NCBI GenBank assembly: GCA_910577505.1
Contig: CAJTLN010000004.1
Coordinates: 186,001 to 250,000, forward strand
Direction: 5' to 3'
DNA length: 64,000 bases
Origin: an uncultured Bacilli bacterium
GTDB lineage: Bacteria > Bacillota_I > Bacilli_A > RF39 > UBA660
In this document: positions 9,213 to 18,750 of the stretch, one piece after another
Layout of the letters: every line of letters begins with the position of its first letter
Position numbering within the stretch: the stretch's first letter is position 1
Made by a program: the position numbers and the translations under genes
Notes under the pieces: model-generated
Databases searched by the model: none
Seen by the model: only the letters and a program-made list of their open reading frames with translations
Told to the model about the DNA's origin: nothing

Positions 9213-10594
9213 GTTTCTACCTCCTTAATTAACAAAACTAAAATACATATAATCATTAATACACAAGATACAGAAAAGAATACATATCCTGCCATAAATG
9301 ATAAAACAAAAGCTAAGCAAATACTAAATATCATCATCATATTATCCATATTATATTTTTTATTTTTCATAATTTTAAAACTAAAATAAATTAATAATGC
9401 CAAAAAAGGAATAAAATATAAAATAAATCCTACTAATCCAAAATTAAATAATATAGCCAGTATTTCCATTTCTAAAGTCATCTCACCATAATTAGCTAAA
9501 TAACCATTACCAAATAAAATATTAAAAATATTTTTTTGATTCTTTATCAAATTAACATGATAAATAAGTTGTTGTTGTCTTGTATCTGTAGCGAGTATCT
9601 CATATTTATTAGCATACTCATACATATCTAAATAAGCTTGTCTTTGTGCATAGCTCATATATCCTTCTGGTGTAGTATTATTTTTTATTTGGTTAACAAT
9701 AACACTAGTATCTCCAGTAGTGTGACCAATTTCCATTGTATTAACATCTATAATACCAGCACTTTCATTTTTTAAATGTTTTCTTCTTTCCAAAGACTCT
9801 GTTCCAACATTTAAAACAACTATAACAAGTACTGCCAAAATTCCTAATATAATCATCACTTTTTTTAATTCTATTTTTTTATCTTTAAATATTTTTAAAA
9901 ACAACCAAACGCCAAAATAACCACCTATACATAAGAAAAATCCAAATAAACCAGTTCTAGTTCCTAATAAAAATACTAAATATATACCTGCTAATAACAA
10001 AATAATATATTTTATAATCTTCTTACTTTTAATTAAATCATTAAACAATGCTATTAAAAGAATAATTAATATTGTCCCAACAGAATTACCAGATAAAAAC
10101 CATCCTCTATATCCCATACCTTCTAAATAAGTTGTATACGATGTACCTGTTAATATCGCAACATATATTAAAACTATATAGCAAGTTAAAGACATAAATA
10201 AAGATTTTTTTAAATAAGGTAAACCATTTTTCTTATAAAAATATAAATATAAAAACAATACAAATACCATATACGTATAATTAATAATATATTGCGCTTC
10301 ATTAATAACACTACCATAAGATATTCCTGTAACTAACCCTTTATATAAATATAAATGTATTCCCCCATATATTACATAAATAAATCCCATAATTAGTAAT
10401 AACTTTCTTACATCTTTATCTTTTAAAAATACATATATTAACAATATTAAAGGTATTAAAGGTCTTAATATTGTAGACGGAGATATTGATACCTCAGGAA
10501 ACCATTCTCTAAACAGAAAACTTAATACATCTAAAAAAGGTGAAATAATAACAAATATATATAATAAATATTCTATTTTAAATTTATTTTTCAT
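9209..10594 (-). CDS. Wzy/O-antigen-ligase-like membrane polymerase
   Basis: 461 residues with about eleven hydrophobic segments and one large loop (roughly residues 270-365) between late segments, the layout of Wzy polymerases and WaaL-type ligases. LGTRTGLFGFF at about 208-218 resembles the Wzy_C region. It probably polymerises undecaprenyl-linked repeat units outside the membrane, or ligates them. No Wzx flippase is seen in the window, while an ABC exporter lies at 1.5-3 kb; two export routes, or a flippase beyond the left edge, are both possible. Confidence 0.75.
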   Translation of the reverse strand: MKNKFKIEYLLYIFVIISPFLDVLSFLFREWFPEVSISPSTILRPLIPLILLIYVFLKDKDVRKLLLIMGFIYVIYGGIHLYLYKGLVTGISYGSVINEAQYIINYTYMVFVLFLYLYFYKKNGLPYLKKSLFMSLTCYIVLIYVAILTGTSYTTYLEGMGYRGWFLSGNSVGTILIILLIALFNDLIKSKKIIKYIILLLAGIYLVFLLGTRTGLFGFFLCIGGYFGVWLFLKIFKDKKIELKKVMIILGILAVLVIVVLNVGTESLERRKHLKNESAGIIDVNTMEIGHTTGDTSVIVNQIKNNTTPEGYMSYAQRQAYLDMYEYANKYEILATDTRQQQLIYHVNLIKNQKNIFNILFGNGYLANYGEMTLEMEILAILFNFGLVGFILYFIPFLALLIYFSFKIMKNKKYNMDNMMMIFSICLAFVLSFMAGYVFFSVSCVLMIICILVLLIKEVET

Positions 10595-10601
10595 ATAATC
10601 C

Positions 10602-11549
10602 CTACTTTACAAATAATTTTATATATAAATAAGGATTCATTTTATATATTGTCTTTTTTATTTTTCTAGGTAATGTATCACTAATTAAATTATCTCCTAC
10701 TTTTTTTACTTTTAATTCATTTACATAATCTTTTTTGATTTGTTTATCTTCAATACTTTTAATTCTTGTAATCAAAGCATTTGCAATATAACTCTCATAT
10801 AGTACTTTTCCAGTTTCAGAAACGTTTTTATCTTTATTAATAAATTCCATTAATCTATCAAAATGAAATAAACAATCTTCATTCTTTTTAATAACCTTCT
10901 CTTTATTATTAACAGTCATAATACTATTTTCCCTTACAAAATAATTATATCCTACATAATCTATTGCTGTTACTAACTTAGCTTTCATATAAACATATGG
11001 TGTAAGACCAAAATCTTCGTGAATTTTTCCCTTAGCATAATTAAATTTATTTTTTATCCAAAATTCTCTTCTATATAAAGCCGACCAAGCCGTAACAAAC
11101 CAACTATTTTTTAATAATTTAGAAAAAGCCTCTTCTCCACTATTTTTAGTAAATATTTCTGACTTTTCAACTGTCTTTTGACCATTTTCAATTTTAACTA
11201 CTTGATATCTAACTATATCTACTTTGTCGTCTAGTACCTCATTAATTTTTTCTAATAATTCACAATTAATAGAATCATCACTATCAACAAAAACTAAATA
11301 ATCTCCTTTAGCTTTACTTACACCATAATTTCTTGCATCAGAAAGTCCACCATTTTTTTTCTTAAATGATTTTACCCTTTTATCTTTCTTTGCATACCTA
11401 TCAATAATATCTTGTGAATTATCTGGACTTCCATCATTAACAACAATAACTTCATAATTATCATATGTTTGATTTAAAATACTATCTAAACAATCTTCCA
11501 AATACTTTTCTACATTATAAACAGGAACTATAATACTAAATTTTACCAT
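10602..11549 (-). CDS. GT2 family glycosyltransferase
   Basis: 315 residues. Classic GT2 start FSIIVPVYNVEKYLEDCL, then VIVVNDGSPDNS and YLVFVDSDDS (DXD) near residue 92. Position and length match capsule and wall-polysaccharide transferases such as EpsJ/CpsJ types. It is the first gene of the GT2-polymerase-GT4-GT2 run, 61 bases after the TagO-like gene, from which a strong terminator separates it. A promoter for this unit is not clear in that short gap, so readthrough from upstream is likely. Confidence 0.88.
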   Translation of the reverse strand: MVKFSIIVPVYNVEKYLEDCLDSILNQTYDNYEVIVVNDGSPDNSQDIIDRYAKKDKRVKSFKKKNGGLSDARNYGVSKAKGDYLVFVDSDDSINCELLEKINEVLDDKVDIVRYQVVKIENGQKTVEKSEIFTKNSGEEAFSKLLKNSWFVTAWSALYRREFWIKNKFNYAKGKIHEDFGLTPYVYMKAKLVTAIDYVGYNYFVRENSIMTVNNKEKVIKKNEDCLFHFDRLMEFINKDKNVSETGKVLYESYIANALITRIKSIEDKQIKKDYVNELKVKKVGDNLISDTLPRKIKKTIYKMNPYLYIKLFVK

Positions 11550-11590
11550 ATAACCACCTACTTTGATTGTAACATAAATAATCTATTAAA

Positions 11591-11625
11591 AAAAGTAAGA
11601 AGTCCTCAAACTACTTCTTACTTTT
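11591..11625 (-). terminator. Strong terminator after the TagO-like gene
   Basis: A 13-bp perfect stem (11591-11603 with 11613-11625) whose outer bases include the TAG stop codon of the TagO-like gene. On the minus strand a T-run follows. It should set tagO expression above that of the downstream glycosyltransferase genes. Confidence 0.85.
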
Positions 11626-12660
11626 ATCATGCATAAATAAAATATCTGTTTTCATTACTAAAAATAATAAAAGTATCATTAAAGCAACATATATTGCCAT
11701 AGCTATTTTTTTATCACCTAGTACAAAGAATATCGATACACTTGCAAATAATATATTAATAGCATAAATAATTAAAACTGTTGATTTAACACTAAATTTC
11801 ATTTTTAACAATTGATGATGAAAATGATCCTTATCTGGAGTTCCAATACTTTCTCCTTTAAGTAATCTTCTAAATATTGCAAGCACTGTATCAAAAATCG
11901 GTATAGCAAGTATTACTATTGGAATAATTAATGATGTCAAAGTAGTTGCTTTAAATCCTAATAATGCAATAACACTTATTGTAAACCCTAAAAATAAACT
12001 TCCCGTATCACCCATAAATATTTTAGCCGGATAAAAATTATGAAGTAAAAATCCTAGTGTAGCTCCTAGCATTATTAAAGATAAAATCGTATCTAATCCT
12101 TGCATTTGATTTAAAATAAATGCAATTATTGCAATAGTTGCAAAGTAAATTGAAGAAACACCTGCCGCTAAACCATCAAGACCATCTATCAAATTTATAG
12201 CATTAGTAATAGATAAAATAAAAAATATTGTTACTATATAATTTAAAGGTGTAGGAAAATCAAAATTTAACCCTAACATATCAATATGATTTAATACAAT
12301 ATTTCCGTAAAATACTACAACACAAGCCGCTACAGTTTGAACTAAAAACTTAATTTTAGCAGATACTGGCTTAATATCATCAAAAATCCCCACTAATATA
12401 ATGATAAATCCACCTATTAATATAGACAGCATTTGAATAGAAGTTCTAGCAAAAAACATATATCCAACTAAAAAAGAAAGAAATATTGCTAATCCACCCA
12501 TCCTTGGCATTGGTTTAGTATGCACTTTTCTGGCATTTGGTATATCCATAGCTCCAACGTGATTTGCCATTTTCTTTATAAAAGGAACTAATAATGCACT
12601 TACTAAAAAAGTAACTAATATAATAAGAAACACGTTATGTCCATTAACTAATAATTCCAT
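11611..12660 (-). CDS. tagO: Undecaprenyl-phosphate GlcNAc-1-phosphate transferase (TagO/WecA/MraY family)
   Basis: 349 residues with about ten transmembrane helices. Family motifs seen: RKVHTKPMPRMGGLAIF near the N-terminus, NLIDGLDGLAAG (catalytic Asp region), FMGDTGSLFLGF, and the cytoplasmic PDKDHFHHQLL loop that defines WecA/TagO rather than MraY. It starts wall teichoic acid or wall polysaccharide synthesis by loading sugar-1-phosphate on undecaprenyl phosphate. It heads the polysaccharide locus, as is common. The symbol is by family; the polymer could be a rhamnan-like glycan instead of teichoic acid. Confidence 0.93.
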   Translation of the reverse strand: MELLVNGHNVFLIILVTFLVSALLVPFIKKMANHVGAMDIPNARKVHTKPMPRMGGLAIFLSFLVGYMFFARTSIQMLSILIGGFIIILVGIFDDIKPVSAKIKFLVQTVAACVVVFYGNIVLNHIDMLGLNFDFPTPLNYIVTIFFILSITNAINLIDGLDGLAAGVSSIYFATIAIIAFILNQMQGLDTILSLIMLGATLGFLLHNFYPAKIFMGDTGSLFLGFTISVIALLGFKATTLTSLIIPIVILAIPIFDTVLAIFRRLLKGESIGTPDKDHFHHQLLKMKFSVKSTVLIIYAINILFASVSIFFVLGDKKIAMAIYVALMILLLFLVMKTDILFMHDKSKK

Positions 12661-12735
12661 ATTAACACCTCTATATACATCTAATTATTATTATAAACTA
12701 TTATGTAGTAAATTACAAAACACGAATGTAAACAA

Positions 12736-12761
12736 AAAGGAAAGTATTAATACTTTCCTTT
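12736..12761 (-). terminator. Terminator after the cohesin-like gene
   Basis: A 12-bp perfect inverted repeat: AAAGGAAAGTAT (12736-12747) against ATACTTTCCTTT (12750-12761) with a 2-base centre, lying 3 bases past the stop of the minus-strand gene. Confidence 0.75.
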
Positions 12762-12764
12762 ATT

Positions 12765-14459
12765 TTATTTTTTCTTCTTTTTCTTCTTCTTTTTACTTTT
12801 CTTTCCAGAGTTTTCTTCTACTTCTTCACTCATGTTTTCTTTTACTTCTTCTAATATATCTGTATCAGAAAAAATTGTATTTTCACGAGTTTCTAAAAAG
12901 TCAGCTTGCATAGCTTTTAATTCATCTTCTTCTTGTTTTTTTCGTTCTTTTTCCAATTTTCGTAGTTCTCTTTTAGACAATTCACTTTCATCAATAGTAT
13001 TTTCGTGAGAATCTAATTCTGTAATTTTATCTTTTCTTTCTTCAACAGCATTTTGATCAATAAAATCTAAGAATTGATTATTTAGTTTTTCCATTTTTTC
13101 TGTATCAGAAAGATTAGTTTCTTCTTTTACTTCTTGTATTTCGTTTCTTCTATCTGAACTAGGCATTTTACTTTCTACTAATTCAATTAATTTCTTATTC
13201 TTCTTGTCTTTACTAGAATTCATAGCTAATAAAATAATTATAATTAATATAGAAAGTCCAAGGCCACTTGCAAATGCTATTGTTAAATAAAAGTATTCTT
13301 CACTCTGTTTTATTTCTTCTTTAACATATCTTTGAAAAGTTCCTTCTTTTGTATCATATTTATACCAGTTTTTATCTCCACTACTAGCATTCATACCATA
13401 AACTAAAACAATATCTTTTTCTTCTTCACTATTTGAATAAGCTTCAATTTCTATATCATTTATTTTAATACTTCTTTTATTTTCATATCCAGATATTAAC
13501 TCATCATATTTTAAAGGAATAAAAACAAAACTATCTTTAGCTATTTGATTATATAAAGTATACTCTCCATTTTCATATCTATATAACTTTATATTTCCTT
13601 CTTCATCTTTTAATCCTACTAATGTAAAACCTGTTATTTCACTTTCAAAAGCTGGTATATCTTCATCTTCTATCTTTATAGTAGTAGATGAATAGTAAGT
13701 TGGAACTTCTAAATTTTCAACTTTTCTCACAACATTATATTCTTTTCCATCAACTTTAACAGTTATTGGATTTAATTCTTTTCTGTTTATATTTAAAATA
13801 TAAGTCTTCTTATTACCTTTTTGAGCAGTAACAACTACTTCTATTTTATTCATTCCTTCACTAAGAACAATTTCTCCAGCTCCCTTAACAGATGATCTAC
13901 TATCATCTTTAGTTGCTATAATATTTACTTTTTCAACATCATTTTCAACTTCTAAATTATATTCTAATTCATTTTTAGAAAAAGATGGATTTATTTCATA
14001 TCCTTCAACTACTAAATCTTTTAAATCTGCGTTAGTACTATAACTTGCTTCAATTTCTGCTTGTGTTTTAGCTAGTAATGTAACACTTCCTTTAGATGAA
14101 GAAATTTCATTTCCATCGTCTCCATACATTACAGCACTTCTTAAAGACACTGTTGAAGTACCACTCTTATTAGCTTTAAATGTAAATGTAACAGAACTAT
14201 ATCCAGTTAATGTACTACCAGTTCTTACACAAGCACCTCCTGTATCAGAAGTAGCTTTAGTCAATGTGAACATTGAAGAATCATAAGCAACACAATATTC
14301 CCATCCAGCAGCCCCCGATGCATTAACAGTTACTGTTACTGTACTTCCAACCGTAACAATTTTCTTATTGGCACTTACTCCAAGTGAAGCTGCATAACTT
14401 ACACCTATTCCAGCAACAAATAACATCATTGTATAAACTATATATTTTATTTTTTTCAT
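12765..14459 (-). CDS. Membrane-anchored surface protein with cohesin-like and cadherin-like domains
   Basis: 564 residues. A signal peptide (residues 1-23, ending VSYA-A) is followed by a beta-rich domain at about 25-130 that reads like a short cohesin (SANKKIVTVGSTVTVTVNA, then WEYCVAYDSSMFTLT). Next is a cadherin-like beta-sandwich (about 143-226, LKDLVVEGYEINPSFS), a further unknown domain, a transmembrane helix near 393-415, and a long charged cytosolic tail ending in ten lysines. The next gene upstream (16 bases) encodes a dockerin-tailed hydrolase, so I infer that this protein is its membrane receptor. The cohesin call is by pattern only and the domain is shorter than the usual 140 residues. 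Confidence 0.7.
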   Translation of the reverse strand: MKKIKYIVYTMMLFVAGIGVSYAASLGVSANKKIVTVGSTVTVTVNASGAAGWEYCVAYDSSMFTLTKATSDTGGACVRTGSTLTGYSSVTFTFKANKSGTSTVSLRSAVMYGDDGNEISSSKGSVTLLAKTQAEIEASYSTNADLKDLVVEGYEINPSFSKNELEYNLEVENDVEKVNIIATKDDSRSSVKGAGEIVLSEGMNKIEVVVTAQKGNKKTYILNINRKELNPITVKVDGKEYNVVRKVENLEVPTYYSSTTIKIEDEDIPAFESEITGFTLVGLKDEEGNIKLYRYENGEYTLYNQIAKDSFVFIPLKYDELISGYENKRSIKINDIEIEAYSNSEEEKDIVLVYGMNASSGDKNWYKYDTKEGTFQRYVKEEIKQSEEYFYLTIAFASGLGLSILIIIILLAMNSSKDKKNKKLIELVESKMPSSDRRNEIQEVKEETNLSDTEKMEKLNNQFLDFIDQNAVEERKDKITELDSHENTIDESELSKRELRKLEKERKKQEEDELKAMQADFLETRENTIFSDTDILEEVKENMSEEVEENSGKKSKKKKKKKKK

Positions 14460-14474
14460 TTTTACCTCTCCTTA

Positions 14475-16460
14475 CTAAAGACTTCCTTTTCCAAGGATAT
14501 GACTCTGAATTAATATTAAATCATTAATCTTTACATTACCATCATAATTTACATCAGCTGCATAAAATTTATCATCTGTAACGGTTCTAGTCCCTAATAT
14601 ATGACTTTGGACTAAAATTAAATCATTTATTTTAACAACACCATCTCCATTAACATCGCCTCTAACAGATATTGTATATGTTATTTCTTCATTAGTACCT
14701 TTAATTTTAATCTTATAACCAGTCATTAGTATACCAGTAGTTATTGCATTTCCATTAGCATTAGTTACTTCTGCAACCCCACCATTCTTTTGAACTGTAG
14801 AAGTTAATTCACTTACTAGAGTACCAGGACTTATACCATACATATTTTGATTACTTATTCTTACTGCCATCTTAGAAACTATATCATTTATTGACACACT
14901 ATGTTCTGGTAATACTTGTTTAACTAATATTGTATATTCTCTCTTACTTTCATCTTCTGCTGTTACAACAAGTTTTATTGAAACCTCTCCATTAACAAAT
15001 GTATATTCACCAAGACCTTCTACTTTAGAAGTAGCAGCTTCTGTTGTAGCTCCAACTTTAAGAGTTTGTGCTTCAGTAACAGCATTATATTGATATTCAA
15101 CTACATCTCTATCAAATCCAGTTATTAATTTATCATTAATTGTAATAGAACTTAATTTATTATTTGAATTCTTATTTATAGGTTGATAATTACTATCCAT
15201 ATCATTATATACTGGAATAGTAAATATAAATGGTAATTCAAGTTCTCCACTATTTTTATACGTATTCATCATTGTTTTTCCTTCTGCTTCTGGAGCAAAT
15301 ATATTTGACATATAATAATGTGCAAACTTAGTTCCTGTAGCATAAGATGCTACATTAATTGATTGATAATAGTTAGTATCTTGTCCTCTTCTAATATACG
15401 AATTAGCTATAAAGTCAGCACCACCATGAATAGCTTTTTCTGGTGTATCCCATGGTCTTCCAAATGATGTACCATCTAAATAACCAGCCGCGTAGGCAAG
15501 ACCTCTAGGTTGAGGAGAAAGTCCATTAGCATTATAAGCTCCAATATTATAAAAATTATAAAAACCATCTAAAGTCATACCATTATATGTCGTTCCATAA
15601 GTTGTCGTATAAGTTCCAGAAGAAGGCCCATATCCAACTTTATTATTACCTTCTTGATTACTTCTAGCAACTAATTGCACAACATTTATTCCCTGCTGAG
15701 AAGCAGCTGCTTTAAATACTTCTAAATACTGTTTTAAATTTCCTTCACCTACTATATAGTTCAATGTTTTATCACTTGATAAATCTTTAGTATCATCTAA
15801 ATCTAAAAATTGAAATATTCTTCCTTCAAATAAACTATTTCTTGGATCTACAAAAGATGCTATAGTCGAAGCCTTAATATGATAATACCCACCAGCTTCA
15901 TAAGGATAATCTTCTATCCAATAATTACTATTATTTGTTTGTAAACCAAGCTTTCCTTCCATATTTTTAGAAGCTTCATCAATAGTATATCCAGTTATAT
16001 CTGCTTTAAAAATCCAATTAGGATGTTTAGCATGTATATAATAAAGATAAGGATGATAACTATCTGGAAAACCTTTTTCTCTTAAAATATTACTATATTC
16101 AACATATGTTTCAACTCCAGGTAAATCAGTAGTAGAAGTAATAGAGCTAATATTGATAACATAACCATTACAAACATATCCTATATTGCCATCATAAGAT
16201 ATTTTCTGCATAACAGAGCATCCTTTACTATTTGCATTTTTTTCAGTACCTAATACATTAACTTTAGTTCCATAAGCTAGCTCTGTTGATTTCACTGTGC
16301 TATTATTAGTCCCATACACAACTAACGAATCTGCATCTATCATTCCACTAAAAGGATAAACTTCTGCCGCATAAATATCTTTAACATTTATATTAAGACT
16401 ACACAAGAATAAAAAAATAGTAAATAATGAAAATAACATAAAACAAAAAAACTTTTTCAT
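14475..16460 (-). CDS. Secreted glucosaminidase-like autolysin with two-repeat dockerin
   Basis: 661 residues. Signal peptide 1-31; an SH3-like region at about 35-110; a glucosaminidase-like catalytic domain at about 245-400 (VVQLVARSNQEG with candidate catalytic Glu, FYNFYNIGAYNA, GGADFIANSYIRRGQ); a cadherin-like domain at about 435-520; a second beta domain; then a C-terminal type I dockerin with two calcium-loop repeats, DVNGDGVVKINDLILVQSHI and DVNYDGNVKINDLILIQSHI. It would cut peptidoglycan glycan strands outside the cell. The dockerin implies docking to a cohesin, and the adjacent gene encodes a cohesin-like membrane protein. The promoter lies at 16497-16502, and AAAGGAAG precedes the ATG. 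Confidence 0.82.
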   Translation of the reverse strand: MKKFFCFMLFSLFTIFLFLCSLNINVKDIYAAEVYPFSGMIDADSLVVYGTNNSTVKSTELAYGTKVNVLGTEKNANSKGCSVMQKISYDGNIGYVCNGYVINISSITSTTDLPGVETYVEYSNILREKGFPDSYHPYLYYIHAKHPNWIFKADITGYTIDEASKNMEGKLGLQTNNSNYWIEDYPYEAGGYYHIKASTIASFVDPRNSLFEGRIFQFLDLDDTKDLSSDKTLNYIVGEGNLKQYLEVFKAAASQQGINVVQLVARSNQEGNNKVGYGPSSGTYTTTYGTTYNGMTLDGFYNFYNIGAYNANGLSPQPRGLAYAAGYLDGTSFGRPWDTPEKAIHGGADFIANSYIRRGQDTNYYQSINVASYATGTKFAHYYMSNIFAPEAEGKTMMNTYKNSGELELPFIFTIPVYNDMDSNYQPINKNSNNKLSSITINDKLITGFDRDVVEYQYNAVTEAQTLKVGATTEAATSKVEGLGEYTFVNGEVSIKLVVTAEDESKREYTILVKQVLPEHSVSINDIVSKMAVRISNQNMYGISPGTLVSELTSTVQKNGGVAEVTNANGNAITTGILMTGYKIKIKGTNEEITYTISVRGDVNGDGVVKINDLILVQSHILGTRTVTDDKFYAADVNYDGNVKINDLILIQSHILGKGSL

Positions 16461-16496
16461 ATTTCCACTTCCTTTACTACCTTTTATACCATTTTT

Positions 16497-16505
16497 ATTA
16501 TAACA
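16497..16505 (-). promoter_or_regulatory. Extended -10 promoter of the dockerin/cohesin operon
   Basis: On the minus strand TGTTATAAT (TGnTATAAT) ends about 37 bases before the ATG of the autolysin gene. No good -35 is spaced for it. Two TTGAC-like hexamers lie further upstream (about 16528-16546), too far for this -10. Confidence 0.6.
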
Positions 16506-16583
16506 TACTTTACATTCATATAGGTAGAGTCAAAAAGTGTCAATGTCTAACAATGTAAACTTACATCAACAAAAGTAAGTGAA

Positions 16584-16612
16584 TTGTTTCAAAGACATAT
16601 TTATGATATAAT
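16584..16612 (+). promoter_or_regulatory. Sigma-A promoter of the LCP gene
   Basis: TTGTTT (16584-16589), 17-base spacer, TATAAT (16607-16612). The predicted transcript starts near 16619, which rules out the upstream TTG start of the longest open frame and supports the ATG at 16662. Confidence 0.75.
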
Positions 16613-16661
16613 CTATGATAGTAAAAATTGTATAATAGTAATTTTTTTAAAAGGTGATTAT

Positions 16662-18701
16662 ATGAAAGTATTAAAAAAGAAATTAAAAAAAGTACATGGA
16701 GTAAAAAAATTCTTTTATTTTATATCTATAATATTATATATTGCAACATTCTCATACTTTATATATGGAATATTAAAATTAAAAGGAATAGAAACATTAA
16801 TAAGAGGAATTATAATAGGATTCTTCAGTATTTGGTTAATAATTTATATTCTATGTGGTTTATTAACCATGCTATCTAAAAAAACTAAAACGTTTATTTT
16901 TATTAGCACAATAACTTTATTATTCTGTCCTATCTTTGGAGTATCATCATATTATATTAATAAAGTATATGGTTCAATAAAGAATATTAATAATGAAAAT
17001 TTAACTTATACAACTAATCTTATAGCTCTTAAAGAAACTAATTTTAACAATACATTGTCAATAGGTATGATAGAGTCAGAAAATGATATAGAAGGAAATA
17101 TTTTAGCTAAAAAACTAATTGAAAAATATTCTCTATCTAATAAGATAGAAACTTATGAAGATTATCATTCAATGATTAGTGATTTATATAAAGGAAAAAT
17201 CGGTGGATGCTTTGTTTCAAGTAACTACGCTATCAATCTATCAGGAGAAGAATATGAAGATACACTAAGTGATGGAACTAAAGTTCAACTAGCAGATCGA
17301 GTAAAAGTTTTACAAGAATATAGTGAAGTTAGAAAAAATGAAGATGTAACAACATTAAGCACTAGTAAAAATAAAAAGTTAACTGAACCATTTACAGCTT
17401 TAATAATGGGAGTTGACTCAACTATAAATGGTTTAACTGCTAACCAAGCATTCAATGGTGATACATTAATAATGGTAACATTTAATCCAAATACTCTAAC
17501 AACTACTATGTTTAGTATTCCAAGAGATATGTATGTTCCTATTGCATGTAATCACAATAGATATGCTAAAATTAACTCATCAGCTGCTTATGGCTCTAGT
17601 TGTGTTATAAATACTATTCAACAATTAACAGGAATAGACATTGATTATTATGTAAAAATTAATTTTACTGGTGTTGTTGATTTAGTCGATGTTTTAGGAG
17701 GAATTACAGTTGAAGTTGAAGAACCAGACTTCCCTACAAATAATGGTATTTCTTGTGGAGCAAAGCGTCTTTGTGAACAAAATTCACTGAGACAATTTGG
17801 TAAAAACTTAATTTATATTGACTCAGGTATTCAAACACTAAATGGTGAACAAGCACTTGCTTATGCCAGAAATCGTCATCAATATATGACATCAGATATA
17901 GCACGTAATCAACATCAACAACAAATTATTGAAGCTGTTGCATTAAAACTAAAAGATTTAAGATCTTTAAATGATTTTGAAAATGTATTAAATACAGTAT
18001 CAAATAATGTTGAAACTAATATGACCCCTGAACAAATTTTATCATTCTATAATGTTGGTAAAGATATGTTATTAAACTCTTCTTCATCAACATTATCAAT
18101 AAAGAAAACTCATCTTTCATACTATAATTTACCTGTTTATTTACCTAGTTCAGGTATGACAACTAGTGCTTTAGGATATTATCCTGAATCATTAAATGCC
18201 ATTACAAAATTAATGAAAGTTAATTTAGAATTAGAAAAAGAATCACCAACAAAAACTTTCAGCATATCCTATAATGAAGAATATACAACACCAATTGTTG
18301 GAAAAGGTTTAACAGGAGGAACTAGACTTGAAACAATGCCATCGTTTATTGGTGATAATGAATATGAAGCCAATACATGGTGTCAATTAAAAGGAATAAG
18401 TTGTAGTTTTGAATCGGTAACTAGTAGTGAAGAATATGGAATAATCGTTAATCAGAGTGCCTTCCAAGGCGAACTATTAAATAGTATAAAAAATATAAAA
18501 TTCCAAACAAGTAATGGTCTTGGAAAAAATGATGAAAATGGCAATGATGACGATGATGATGACAACAAAGATGATGATGACGATAATCAAAATGAAAAAC
18601 CAACAGATCCTGAAAAACCCAAAGATGATGAAGAAAAACCAACGAATCCAGACGTACCTCCTGTACCTGGAGGTCCAGAAGAAGAAGAAAATGAAGAATA
18701 A
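16662..18701 (+). CDS. LytR-CpsA-Psr (LCP) family cell-wall glycopolymer ligase
   Basis: 679 residues from the ATG at 16662, preceded by AAGGTGAT; the frame is open 26 codons further up but those codons cover the promoter. Three transmembrane helices (about residues 12-110) precede an extracellular periplasmic-binding-like stretch and the LCP domain (about 240-410: ALIMGVDS, FSIPRDMYVPI, RYAKINSSAAYG, ALAYARNRHQY, IARNQHQQQ), with the conserved arginines and aspartates. A PASTA-like segment and an Asp/Glu/Pro-rich tail follow. LCP enzymes move undecaprenyl-linked polymers onto peptidoglycan, fitting the adjacent polysaccharide locus. The acidic tail may bind cations or hold the polymer surface; that is a guess. 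Confidence 0.88.
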   Translation: MKVLKKKLKKVHGVKKFFYFISIILYIATFSYFIYGILKLKGIETLIRGIIIGFFSIWLIIYILCGLLTMLSKKTKTFIFISTITLLFCPIFGVSSYYINKVYGSIKNINNENLTYTTNLIALKETNFNNTLSIGMIESENDIEGNILAKKLIEKYSLSNKIETYEDYHSMISDLYKGKIGGCFVSSNYAINLSGEEYEDTLSDGTKVQLADRVKVLQEYSEVRKNEDVTTLSTSKNKKLTEPFTALIMGVDSTINGLTANQAFNGDTLIMVTFNPNTLTTTMFSIPRDMYVPIACNHNRYAKINSSAAYGSSCVINTIQQLTGIDIDYYVKINFTGVVDLVDVLGGITVEVEEPDFPTNNGISCGAKRLCEQNSLRQFGKNLIYIDSGIQTLNGEQALAYARNRHQYMTSDIARNQHQQQIIEAVALKLKDLRSLNDFENVLNTVSNNVETNMTPEQILSFYNVGKDMLLNSSSSTLSIKKTHLSYYNLPVYLPSSGMTTSALGYYPESLNAITKLMKVNLELEKESPTKTFSISYNEEYTTPIVGKGLTGGTRLETMPSFIGDNEYEANTWCQLKGISCSFESVTSSEEYGIIVNQSAFQGELLNSIKNIKFQTSNGLGKNDENGNDDDDDDNKDDDDDNQNEKPTDPEKPKDDEEKPTNPDVPPVPGGPEEEENEE

Positions 18702-18706
18702 AATGG

Positions 18707-18731
18707 AAGTACCTATTAAAGGTACTTTTGT
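18707..18731 (+). terminator. Terminator after the LCP gene
   Basis: AAGTACCT (18707-18714) pairs with AGGTACTT (18720-18727) and a T-rich run follows. It lies between the LCP stop and the ribosome binding site of the next gene, so that gene depends partly on readthrough. Confidence 0.75.
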
Positions 18732-18750
18732 TTTCAGAAAGGAAATTTAA

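Noticed and set aside
16528..16585. WalR-type TGTWAH repeats upstream of the autolysin gene
   Set aside because: Only imperfect matches with wrong spacing were found.
16584..16661. 26-codon N-terminal extension of the LCP protein from a TTG
   Set aside because: These codons cover the -35 and -10 of the gene's own promoter and the ATG at 16662 has a proper ribosome binding site.
18514..18750. 78-residue Met/Lys-rich plus-strand frame
   Set aside because: Frame shadow of the LCP acidic tail.
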